DNA of 5,308 bases from Prochloron sp. SP5CPC1 (GTDB taxonomy: Bacteria; Cyanobacteriota; Cyanobacteriia; Cyanobacteriales; Prochloraceae): the NCBI GenBank assembly GCA_014323965.1, contig JACONB010000154.1:1-5308 (forward strand). Direction: 5' to 3'. Position 1 is the first letter of the stretch. Every line of letters starts with the position of its first letter. A program made the position numbers and the translations under genes. Under the pieces are notes generated by a model that saw only the letters and a list, made by a program, of their open reading frames with translations, was not told the DNA's origin and did not search any database. Below, piece after piece: positions 1-5,209 of the stretch.

Positions 1-167
1 GTCACTTTCGTGTCTGATTCCGCCCTGTTACCAGCTTCACCCTCCGGGGACAAGTCCGTGTGGTCAGATTAGGAGTCTACAATCCCTTTGTAGGCAGGAC
101 TTGAGTTTCCTCTCACCTGCATCCCAGATTTAGTTGTCTTGGGACGCTTACGCGGTTGCTTGCGCAA
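1..167 (-). mobile_element. Group II intron 5' end (part of domain I), running out of the window
   Basis: Read on the minus strand, this stretch looks like the start of a group II intron ribozyme. It opens near 167 with TTGCG, one base off the GTGYG consensus. It then folds into consecutive stems: GCGTCCCA (147-140) with TGGGATGC (126-119); a GAG/CTC hairpin (114-112 with 105-103) inside a larger AGG/CCT stem; and CTACAA (93-88) with TTGTAG (82-77). It ends with the string GGTAACAGGGCGGAA followed by CGAAAGTGAC (10-1), which resembles conserved domain I sequence of bacterial introns. The rest of the intron (remaining domain I to VI and any ORF) would lie left of base 1. The exact 5' boundary is uncertain because the first base deviates from consensus. 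The assignment rests on recalled motif similarity and visible pairing, without a covariance search. Confidence 0.55.
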
Positions 168-377
168 TCAGCTCCTTCTCAGGAAATCCGCGCATCGCGA
201 GTTTCTAAACTTAGATTTAACGGGGGCTGTCTACCCAAGCCCTAGTTTATTCTTGACTTATGCCGCGATTTCACGCTTGATCGAATCGCCCGTTTCCTGT
301 ATTTACAAGAAGGTACAGATTCTAGTTGTTTTACCTTGGTATTGGCTAGGGTTCCGGCCTTTTTAGCACTCAGTAGC
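168..377. other. Unassigned stretch between intron 5' end and chimeric ORF
   Basis: No gene is supported here. A 75-codon open frame on the plus strand (139-366) resembles no protein I recognise and runs into the intron domain I sequence, so I treat it as chance. A small inverted repeat lies at 224-242 (GGGCT, 9-base loop, AGCCC), flanked by AAC at 219-221 and GTT at 245-247. A CGCG-CAT-CGCG hairpin lies at about 189-200. The usual tail of a group II intron maturase (rest of domain X and the HNH endonuclease) should follow the upstream ORF, but it is not readable in any minus frame. A domain V hairpin is not visible either. The stretch may be a decayed insertion or exon DNA between two intron pieces. 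Confidence 0.4.
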
Positions 378-971
378 TTATTTATTTCCTTCTGCTTTGT
401 CTTGGCAGAGATCCCTTCTGAGTCTCTTCCATAGCCAGTGGTTCATAAACCATAGGTTGTGTTTGTCCATATCGCAGAATCGGTGGTAATTCCTCCAACC
501 TCTAACTTTCGAGCCAATCTCTCGGAGTCTGGTTTCGGTGTCTCGTTTCTTACCGGATTTATCCAGTACACCAGTATTTTCCCACGTCTTCTTGACTTCC
601 TTTTTGATATGCCTGTACGATTCGTGGCTCGGTGTGGATTTGATTACTCCACGGGAGTTCACCCTAAAGTGCCATCCCAGGAAATTGAATCCGTCCGTTA
701 CCTTTGACACCTTAGTCTTAGCCTCATTGATTTGTATGCCTCTTTTCCCTAGCCATTCATCTATGTCTCGCCTTAGCTTTTGGATATTGGCTCCTGGCTT
801 AAGGATGAATATGGCGTCGTCAGCATACCTTATACCCCTTATCAGACGGCCTTTGTCGCGCCATCTTTTCCATTGGTCTGACCCTAGGTTCTCGAATCCG
901 TCTAGGGCGATATTTGCCAGCAGAGGGGATATAACACCACCCTGTGGGGTGCCTTCTTTGCTAGAGGGGTA
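378..971 (-). pseudogene. 5'-truncated group II intron reverse transcriptase/maturase fragment
   Basis: About 197 codons of a bacterial/organellar-type group II intron ORF survive. They run from just before RT motif 4 (the YP...GTPQGG run) through the YADD palm motif at about 816-827, motif 7 and into domain X. Intact proteins of this family are usually 450-600 residues, so roughly the first half is missing. The end is also short: it stops soon after the NHWLWKRLRR segment, where family members continue with more maturase sequence and often an HNH zinc domain. Loss of the 5' part is what incomplete reverse transcription during retrohoming would give. That is an inference, and simple deletion or recombination would fit equally well. 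No domain V or VI follows, so splicing is not expected. Confidence 0.8.
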
Positions 972-1286
972 TTCGAGTTCATCAAGTTCTCCGACTTGAG
1001 GTGTTGTTTCGGAGTTATAAGCATCTGGGAGCAACTCTCCAACTTGTTTAATCCAAGTTATTACAGTGGTATGATGAACCCCTAAGACCCGTTCTATCGC
1101 TCTGGAGCCACTACCGTTGACGTACATTTTTAAGCATTCACGCTTAAATTCATCGCAGTACCCTCGATTTAGCTCATATTTTTCGATAAACTGACGAGAG
1201 CAATTAGCACAAATATAGTTTTGTTTTCCTTGTCTATTTTTTCCATTTTTGCTCCTGTCTTCTGATTTACAGTCGGGGCATTGCAT
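378..1286 (-). CDS. Chimeric ORF: IS1-family transposase N-terminus fused to group II intron reverse transcriptase C-terminus
   Basis: An intact 302-codon frame joins two unrelated proteins. Residues 1-105 are the N-terminal part of an IS1-family transposase: a zinc ribbon (C3, C6, C26, C29), a helix-turn-helix at about 57-82, and the stretch VGELDELE, whose Asp102 is the first acidic residue of the catalytic core. The rest of that core is missing. From about residue 106 the sequence is a group II intron-encoded RT: GTPQGGVISPLLAN (112-125, RT motif 4), YADD (154-157, metal-binding palm motif), NFLGW (201-205, motif 7), and thumb/domain X with GWRNYHRFC (263-271). RT motifs 0-3, which carry the third catalytic Asp, are absent, as are the end of domain X and any HNH endonuclease. 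Neither half should be active alone. The ATG has AGGA about 8-10 bases upstream, as expected for the IS1 start. An assembly artefact is possible but would have to preserve frame. Confidence 0.85.
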   Translation of the reverse strand: MQCPDCKSEDRSKNGKNRQGKQNYICANCSRQFIEKYELNRGYCDEFKRECLKMYVNGSGSRAIERVLGVHHTTVITWIKQVGELLPDAYNSETTPQVGELDELEYPSSKEGTPQGGVISPLLANIALDGFENLGSDQWKRWRDKGRLIRGIRYADDAIFILKPGANIQKLRRDIDEWLGKRGIQINEAKTKVSKVTDGFNFLGWHFRVNSRGVIKSTPSHESYRHIKKEVKKTWENTGVLDKSGKKRDTETRLREIGSKVRGWRNYHRFCDMDKHNLWFMNHWLWKRLRRDLCQDKAEGNK

Positions 1287-1327
1287 AGCTAGTTCCTACT
1301 TCTTCATGTTTCTATTATGCAACGCCC
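972..1327 (-). mobile_element. IS1-family insertion sequence, left-end remnant
   Basis: This segment holds the left end and the first ~105 transposase codons of an IS1-family element. The inferred outer boundary is near 1327, where the neighbouring RTX frame stops matching its repeat pattern and a new sequence beginning GGGCGTTGCATAATAG starts. The transposase ATG follows about 40 bases later, a normal leader length for IS1. The inner boundary at about 971 is where transposase sequence gives way to intron RT sequence. The right end and most of the DDE core are gone, so the element cannot move by itself. The terminal inverted repeat is inferred from position, because no right end is present for comparison. 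The 8-9 bp target duplication typical of IS1 cannot be tested. Confidence 0.65.
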
Positions 1328-1582
1328 ATAGAGGAAATCGTTCCCTGGATCACCAGAGAGGGAATCGTTCCCTGAACCACCCAAGAGAGAATCGTTCCCT
1401 AAAAAACCATAGAGCCTGTCGTTCCCTGAACCACCATTGAGCCTGTCGTTCCCGTAACTACCAATGAGGTCGTCGTTCCCTGAACCTCCATCGAGGGTGT
1501 TGTTCCCGAAACCAACACGGAGGTAGTCGTTCCCTGAACTACCCACTGTGGTATTGAACCCATAAACTGAAGCTCTTGCCAT
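1304..1582 (-). pseudogene. RTX-like calcium-binding repeat protein, C-terminally truncated by IS1
   Basis: The 92-residue frame has a 14-residue lead (MARASVYGF...) followed by eight nonapeptide repeats at residues 15-86 of the type GSGNDxLxG. This pattern belongs to haemolysin-type (RTX) calcium-binding proteins, in which the repeats form a Ca2+-filled parallel beta-roll, usually in secreted proteins. Several units depart from GG-x-G-x-D (for example SYGND, FLGND, DPGND), so Ca2+ binding may be uneven. After Gly86 the pattern ends at the inferred IS1 end, and the last six residues (RCIIET) come from the IS. Full family members are usually much longer and carry a C-terminal type I secretion signal, which is missing here. 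The start is supported by GGAG 8 bases upstream and by the short lead common in cyanobacterial versions. An overlapping 62-codon minus-strand frame (1399-1587) is a shadow of the repeats. Confidence 0.7.
1325..1540 (-). repeat. Eight 27-bp tandem repeats encoding RTX nonapeptides
   Basis: The repeat period is 27 bp, or nine codons. On the plus strand a core like TCGTTCCC recurs in nearly every unit, corresponding to the GGGAACGA that encodes G-N-D. Alternate units are more alike (GGTTCAGGGAACGAC types), hinting at an 18-residue higher-order period. The array ends abruptly at the inferred IS1 boundary. Confidence 0.85.
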
Positions 1583-1587
1583 GTCAT

Positions 1588-1942
1588 TACTCCGAAATTT
1601 ACAAACTACTAAATTACATCAAGTAAATCTCAATTTTTTTTATTCATAGCTTATGATTTAGGTGGTGGCTGAGTTTCTTGGGGATCCAGGCAGCAAGATA
1701 TTGATAAGTCCGGTCTTTTTTACTGGCGGTTTGCCCAAAAAGCGGGGTTCCGTCAAGGAGAATATTTAGTTCATCGGCGCAAATCCTCTAAAAGAGCTTA
1801 GAATATTGCAGTGAAACTTCGAGCCTATAGGTATTTTAGCGATGGTTGCGCGGAAATAACCGATTTTTGGTTCGCCTCCGGTGCTCTGGTGAGAGCTGAA
1901 GAGGAAAAATAAGGCAAATACCCCAAAAAAGAGAAGCACAAG
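1588..1942. other. Non-coding interval upstream of HU, with a possible short gene remnant
   Basis: This interval lies between the divergent RTX and HU genes and must hold the promoters of both, but no convincing -35/-10 pair stands out. The half nearest HU (about 1800-1942) should be its leader. HU has only a weak ribosome-binding site (GAGAAG, ending 6 bases before ATG). At 1673-1801 a plus-strand frame without a start codon, right after an in-frame TGA at 1670, reads protein-like (SGLFYWRFAQKAGF, then GEYLVHRRKSSKRA and a TAG). It may be the tail of a decayed gene, but I do not recognise the family. No tRNA or intrinsic terminator is apparent. Confidence 0.4.
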
Positions 1943-2242
1943 ATGAATAAAGGCCAATTAGTAGATCAAGTCGCTGAGAAAGCAACTGTGACCAAAAAAC
2001 AAGCAGATGCAGTTATTACTGCTGCCATTGAAACCATCATGGCAACGGTTTCAGCAGGAGAGAAAGTGACTTTGGTGGGTTTCGGCTCCTTTGAGTCTCG
2101 AGACCGTAAGGCTCGGGAAGGTCGCAATCCCAAGACTGGAGAAAAAATGGAAATCCCAGCCACTCAAGTTCCAGCTTTTTCTGCTGGGAAGCTCTTTAAA
2201 GAGAAGGTTGCTCCTAAGAAGGTTGCTCCTGAGGACGAATAA
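1943..2242 (+). CDS. hup: DNA-binding protein HU
   Basis: This is a small basic nucleoid protein that binds and bends DNA as a dimer with little sequence preference. The 99 residues cover the whole HU/IHF fold: the helical dimerisation part (1-40, starting MNKGQLVDQVAEKA), then the beta-saddle and DNA-gripping arms. The family signature GFGSFESRDRKAREGRNPKTG spans 46-66, and Pro63 is the residue that intercalates between base pairs. The C-terminus (AFSAGKLFKE) is typical, but it is followed by about 11 extra residues containing a KVAP-KKVAP doubling and an acidic end. HU proteins are usually 90-94 residues. The sequence fits HU better than IHF. The next gene begins only 25 bp downstream in the same direction, so read-through into it is plausible. 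Confidence 0.96.
   Translation: MNKGQLVDQVAEKATVTKKQADAVITAAIETIMATVSAGEKVTLVGFGSFESRDRKAREGRNPKTGEKMEIPATQVPAFSAGKLFKEKVAPKKVAPEDE
2204..2233 (+). repeat. 15-bp tandem duplication in the HU C-terminal tail
   Basis: Two adjacent 15-bp units, AAGGTTGCTCCTAAG and AAGGTTGCTCCTGAG, differ at one base. They encode K-V-A-P-K and K-V-A-P-E and account for the tail extension beyond the usual HU end. A slipped-strand duplication is the simple explanation. Confidence 0.8.
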
Positions 2243-2267
2243 AATCAGTAGAGGAACCTCGGGCAGA

Positions 2268-3314
2268 TTGAATAGACCAGTTCACGGAGGAAATTTAGCC
2301 TGGGCAGCAAGGGTGGCGAGCTGTCCACGGTCACTGATTGTGGATTTTTCTGCCAGTATCAATCCCTTGGGACCGCCCTCGAAAGTGATGGCGGCAATTG
2401 TTGGGTCGATGGAAGTACTCCGGTCTTATCCTGACCCCCATTACTGGGGACTGCGTTCTGCTCTGGGGCAGTTCCACCAGCTTTCCCCAGAGTGGATTTT
2501 GCCCGGGAATGGCTCTGCAGAATTATTAACTTGGGCTAGTAGGGAATTAGCTGGGCAATGCTCTCAAACTTATTTGTTAACCCCCGCTTTTGGCGACTAC
2601 TGGCGCGCCCTGGCAGCAAATGGAGCTACTATTCAACCCTGTCCTCTACGAGGGGGGATAAATTGCCAGAATGTATTGCCCAAATCGGGACTGCTGTTAA
2701 ATAATCCTCATAATCCCACGGGGAAATTGCTGCGAGTGAGGGAGATTGAACCCTATTTAAAGCAATTTGCTCTGGTGGTGGTAGACGAGGCATTTATGGA
2801 CTTTTTACCCCCGTCCGAAGAGCAAAGTTTAATTCCCTTGGTGCAGGATTATCCCCATCTGGTCATTCTCCGTTCTCTGACTAAGTTTTATAGCCTTCCC
2901 GGACTGCGTCTGGGTTACGCTATCGCCCACCCAGATCGACTGGCGAGGTGGCAAAAATGGCGGGATCCGTGGCCTGTTAATGCTCTGGCAGCTGCTGCTG
3001 GGGAAGCTGCCATCGTCGATAGTCAGTTTCAGGAGCAAACCTGGAATTGGTTGCCCCCCACTAGGGCAAAATTATTTGATGGTTTGAAGTCCTTGCCTGG
3101 TTTAATGCCTTTAATTTGTTATGCAAACTTTATTTTAGTGAAGACAGAATGTTCCGCTTCTCAATTGCAAGCCAAACTACTGCCTCTTCACCGCATTTTA
3201 ATCCGGGACTGTCTTAGCTTTCCGGAATTGGGGGATCGCTATTTTCGCGTGGCGGTTCTTTCTGGGGAGGATAATCAGCGCCTTCTCGATGCTCTTAAAG
3301 TTATATTAACATAA
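2268..3314 (+). CDS. cobD: Threonine-phosphate decarboxylase-like PLP enzyme (CobD family, fold type I)
   Basis: CobD decarboxylates L-threonine O-3-phosphate to (R)-1-amino-2-propanol phosphate, the linker arm of cobalamin and pseudocobalamin. It is a close relative of histidinol-phosphate aminotransferase. The best start is the TTG at 2268, giving 348 residues beginning LNRPVHGGN. This matches the HGGN opening of CobD proteins, and no ATG or GTG lies upstream before the HU stop in this frame. GAGGA lies 12 bases before it. Visible features are DFSASINPLGPP (26-37), NNPHNPTG (145-152), the cofactor-pyridine Asp in VVDEAF (D173), the Schiff-base Lys206 in SLTKFYSLPGLRLGY (203-217) and a probable substrate-phosphate or carboxylate-binding Arg327 in RYFRVAV. 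Length and motif order are complete. HisC is the alternative, but HGGN and FSASINP favour CobD. Other cobalamin genes are not adjacent. Confidence 0.88.
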   Translation: MNRPVHGGNLAWAARVASCPRSLIVDFSASINPLGPPSKVMAAIVGSMEVLRSYPDPHYWGLRSALGQFHQLSPEWILPGNGSAELLTWASRELAGQCSQTYLLTPAFGDYWRALAANGATIQPCPLRGGINCQNVLPKSGLLLNNPHNPTGKLLRVREIEPYLKQFALVVVDEAFMDFLPPSEEQSLIPLVQDYPHLVILRSLTKFYSLPGLRLGYAIAHPDRLARWQKWRDPWPVNALAAAAGEAAIVDSQFQEQTWNWLPPTRAKLFDGLKSLPGLMPLICYANFILVKTECSASQLQAKLLPLHRILIRDCLSFPELGDRYFRVAVLSGEDNQRLLDALKVILT

Positions 3315-3321
3315 TAACTTT

Positions 3322-4677
3322 ATGATAATAGAGTACGACTTAATCGTCATAGGAGCAAGTCCAGAAGGAATTCATGCTGCTCTGACGGCCACCTCTTTCA
3401 ATGCACGGGTGGCTTTGGTAGAGCAGCCTTACGTGGAAAGTCCCCACCTTGGTAACCGCATTCTCGGCAACTTTGCTCATTTAGACCACCCTGAGGAGGT
3501 AAAACACCGCAGGTCACTAATCCTATCTACCAAAGCCTTCGGATATTCCCCAGCAATTTTAGCTGACAGGGGAGTAGATGTAATTTCCGAAAAGGGGGAG
3601 TTTTGCCCACAGCCCAATCTAACTTTCATCACCAAACACAGACGACTACGAGCTAGGGCTTATCTAATTGCTACCGGTTCCGTACCCAAAATACCTCATG
3701 GTTTGGGACTAGAGGAGGTTGGCTATCTCACCCCCCTTTCTCTTTGGGATAATTTGAGCTACTTACCTCAGAACTTGGTTGTTCTGGGATCCAATCCCAG
3801 CGCTTTGGAACTGGGTCAAAGTTTGGCACTCTCGGGTAGGAATGTCACTCTGCTAGTACACCATAACCGCATTTTACCCCAAGAAGATCCTGAAGTCTCT
3901 CTTTTCATTCAGCGCTCTTTAGAAGCAGACGGAATCAATATTATTACGGCAGCACCACTGACTCAGGTCAAAGAAATTGAAGGGAAAAAGTGGGTGCAAG
4001 TGGGGAACAGAGCCATAGAATCGGAGGAGATAGTCCTAGCAGGGGTTCGACGAGCCAATGTTGAGGGTTTAAATTTAGAAGGGGTGGGGGTAAAAGATGG
4101 TATTTTGATTAATGAGAAACTGCAAACTACTAACCCAATGATTTATGCTTGTGGGGACGTTGTGGGGGGCTATGCTCTGTCTCACCTTGCGATGTTTGAG
4201 GCGGAGATTGCCGTGAAAAATGCTTTATTTTGGCCTTTCTTTAAGGTAGACTATAATAGTATTCCCTGGGCAATTTTTACTGTGCCCCAAGTGGCGCGGG
4301 TGGGAATGACAGCAGCACAAGCAATATGCTACTATGGGGAGGAAGTGGAGGTGGTGCGAGAATATTTCAAGGATATTCCCTATGCTCAGGTGTTGGGAGA
4401 GACCACTGGGTTTTGTCAATTTGTCATTCGTGACTCTGGGGTAATTTTGGGTGCTTATATTGTGGGGGCAGAAGCTGCTGAATTAATCGGTGCGATCGCT
4501 CTAGCCATGAAGCATAAGATTAAGTTGGATCAACTTGGAGCTTTTCCCTATCTTACCTTATCCCAGATAATACCACAAACATCTAAGGTTTGGCAGGGCT
4601 ATCGCCGGAAACGCCATCGCTTTTGGCAAAACTGTTGGGAAAATTTATTTATTTGGCGACGAAATTGGACAAAATAA
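3322..4677 (+). CDS. FAD/NAD(P)-dependent oxidoreductase of the dihydrolipoamide dehydrogenase/mercuric reductase fold, lacking the active-site disulfide
   Basis: The 451-residue protein has the full architecture of class I pyridine nucleotide-disulfide oxidoreductases: an N-terminal FAD Rossmann motif (VIGASPEG, 9-16, with Glu34 placed for the ribose), ATGS (117-120), an NAD(P) Rossmann motif (VVLGSNPSALELG, 153-165), the second FAD motif YACGDV (275-280), and a dimerisation domain from about 315 (IPWAIFTVPQVARVGMT). The catalytic parts are missing. The region after Glu34, where relatives carry GGTCxxxxCxPSK, has no cysteine at all (residues 36-60). The C-terminal His-x(4)-Glu dyad (HAHPTLSE in relatives) reads FPYLTLSQ at 408-415. 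The usual dithiol chemistry is therefore impossible, though flavin and nucleotide binding may persist. Middle glycines of both GxGxxG motifs are replaced. The last ~28 residues form a Trp/Arg-rich tail. It starts 7 bp after cobD with no clear Shine-Dalgarno, suggesting translational coupling. The substrate is unknown. Confidence 0.85.
   Translation: MIIEYDLIVIGASPEGIHAALTATSFNARVALVEQPYVESPHLGNRILGNFAHLDHPEEVKHRRSLILSTKAFGYSPAILADRGVDVISEKGEFCPQPNLTFITKHRRLRARAYLIATGSVPKIPHGLGLEEVGYLTPLSLWDNLSYLPQNLVVLGSNPSALELGQSLALSGRNVTLLVHHNRILPQEDPEVSLFIQRSLEADGINIITAAPLTQVKEIEGKKWVQVGNRAIESEEIVLAGVRRANVEGLNLEGVGVKDGILINEKLQTTNPMIYACGDVVGGYALSHLAMFEAEIAVKNALFWPFFKVDYNSIPWAIFTVPQVARVGMTAAQAICYYGEEVEVVREYFKDIPYAQVLGETTGFCQFVIRDSGVILGAYIVGAEAAELIGAIALAMKHKIKLDQLGAFPYLTLSQIIPQTSKVWQGYRRKRHRFWQNCWENLFIWRRNWTK
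4492..4499. repeat. HIP1 octameric palindrome GCGATCGC
   Basis: This is one exact copy of the highly iterated palindrome that is over-represented in many cyanobacterial genomes, lying inside the flavoprotein gene. It supports a cyanobacterial origin but is weak evidence by itself. Confidence 0.8.
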
Positions 4678-5195
4678 AATTTATCGTTTTTGAAGGAATC
4701 GACTGTGCGGGAAAAACTACCCAAGCTAATATGTTGAAAGACTACTTTACCTCTCTAGGGGAACAAGCAGTACTCAGTCCGGAACCTTCTAATGGTCCGG
4801 TGGGTAATTTAATTCGCTCCACTCTCAAAAATCGAGTTATCTTTAATAGGGATAGCCAAAAGTTTAACGAGCAAATGGCTTATTTATTTGCGGCAGATCG
4901 TTATGACCATTTATATAATGAAATTGATGGAGTTTTTAAATTAATTGCAGATGGCTGTCATGTTCTGACTACGAGGTACTACTTTTCTTCTCTAGCTTAT
5001 AATGGTTATAACCCAGGTGCATTTGAGTTAGTCAAGCAGTTAAATGAACGATTTCCCAATCCAGATCTGGTGATATATATTGATATACCTATTGAAGTAT
5101 CATATTTTTGGTTTTGCAAACTTGTCAGAAAATCAATTTGGGGGTTCAGCCCCCTTGAACCTGAGGCTGCTGTGCCTATGGTACATAATTTGTGA
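4665..5195 (+). pseudogene. tmk: Thymidylate kinase-like protein, C-terminally interrupted
   Basis: dTMP kinase converts dTMP to dTDP with ATP. From TTG at 4665 the protein begins MDKIKFIVFEGIDCAGKTT (first residue from TTG), matching the family's usual start. The P-loop is EGIDCAGKTT (10-19). Then follow EPSNGPVGNLIR (40-51), the dTMP-binding region FAADRYDHL (75-83), TRYYFSSLAYNG (103-114, normally D-R-Y-x-x-S-S-x-A-Y-Q) and the beta-strand PDLVIYIDIPIEV (133-145). After about residue 146 the sequence leaves the family: the LID loop and C-terminal helices are replaced by 30 unrelated residues and a TGA. Family members run about 200-215 residues with their own C-terminus. EPSNGP in place of EPGGTP, and RYYFSS, suggest a divergent subfamily. 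The start overlaps the flavoprotein stop by 13 bp. A TTG at 4590 would add 25 non-family residues. Activity is unlikely as read. Confidence 0.75.
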
Positions 5196-5209
5196 CTGGA
5201 TTTGCAAAA
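5112..5209. repeat. 98-bp inverted-repeat segment after the kinase break, possible miniature element
   Basis: TTTTGCAAA at 5112-5120 is matched by its inverse TTTGCAAAA at 5201-5209, with loosely similar bases inside each end (both include GTCA when read inward). The core TTTGCAAA is itself palindromic, so the two could also be a direct repeat. Between them lie two mutually exclusive hairpins: GGGGG (5140-5144) with CCCCC (5150-5154), and GGTTCA (5143-5148) with TGAACC (5156-5161). The left end sits about 10 bp after the point where kinase homology stops. No target duplication is visible and no kinase sequence resumes afterwards. Confidence 0.35.
5133..5161 (+). other. GC-rich hairpin with an alternative fold
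   Basis: Fold one pairs GGGGG with CCCCC around TTCAG and is extended outward by TCAA/TTGA across a 3-base bulge. Fold two pairs GGTTCA with TGAACC around a 7-base loop. Neither is followed by a T-run, so it does not look like an intrinsic terminator. Confidence 0.5.

Noticed and set aside
139..366. 75-codon plus-strand open frame
   Set aside because: It runs through the region that folds as intron domain I on the other strand, has no recognisable motif and lacks a convincing ribosome-binding site.
168..377. Faint resemblance of minus-strand fragments (AKKAGT, then TGNGRFDQA in another frame) to the tail of an IscB-type protein
   Set aside because: The match is a handful of residues spread over two frames with stops, from memory only, which is too weak to claim.
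459..999. Two overlapping plus-strand open frames of 82 and 153 codons
   Set aside because: They lie antisense to the RT fragment, whose motifs (GTPQGG, YADD, FLGW) clearly define the coding strand.
1399..1587. 62-codon minus-strand frame rich in GTT repeats
   Set aside because: It is a frame-shifted reading of the 27-bp RTX repeats. The GND-containing frame is the family-consistent one and has the better-spaced GGAG.
1..1600. CRISPR array
   Set aside because: The only regular repeats are coding 27-bp RTX units without unique spacers, and no cas gene is present.
1806..1837. Possible HU promoter (TTGCAG with TATAGG or TATTTT)
   Set aside because: Spacings of 14 and 20 bases are off the optimum and the -10 matches are poor, so it is not reported as a feature.
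2091..2267. Upstream extension of the CobD frame into the HU gene
   Set aside because: The extra 59 residues overlap HU in another frame and do not resemble CobD. Homology begins at the TTG at 2268.
4590..4664. Upstream TTG start for the thymidylate kinase
   Set aside because: It would add 25 residues that are only an out-of-frame reading of the flavoprotein tail. The P-loop spacing fits the TTG at 4665.
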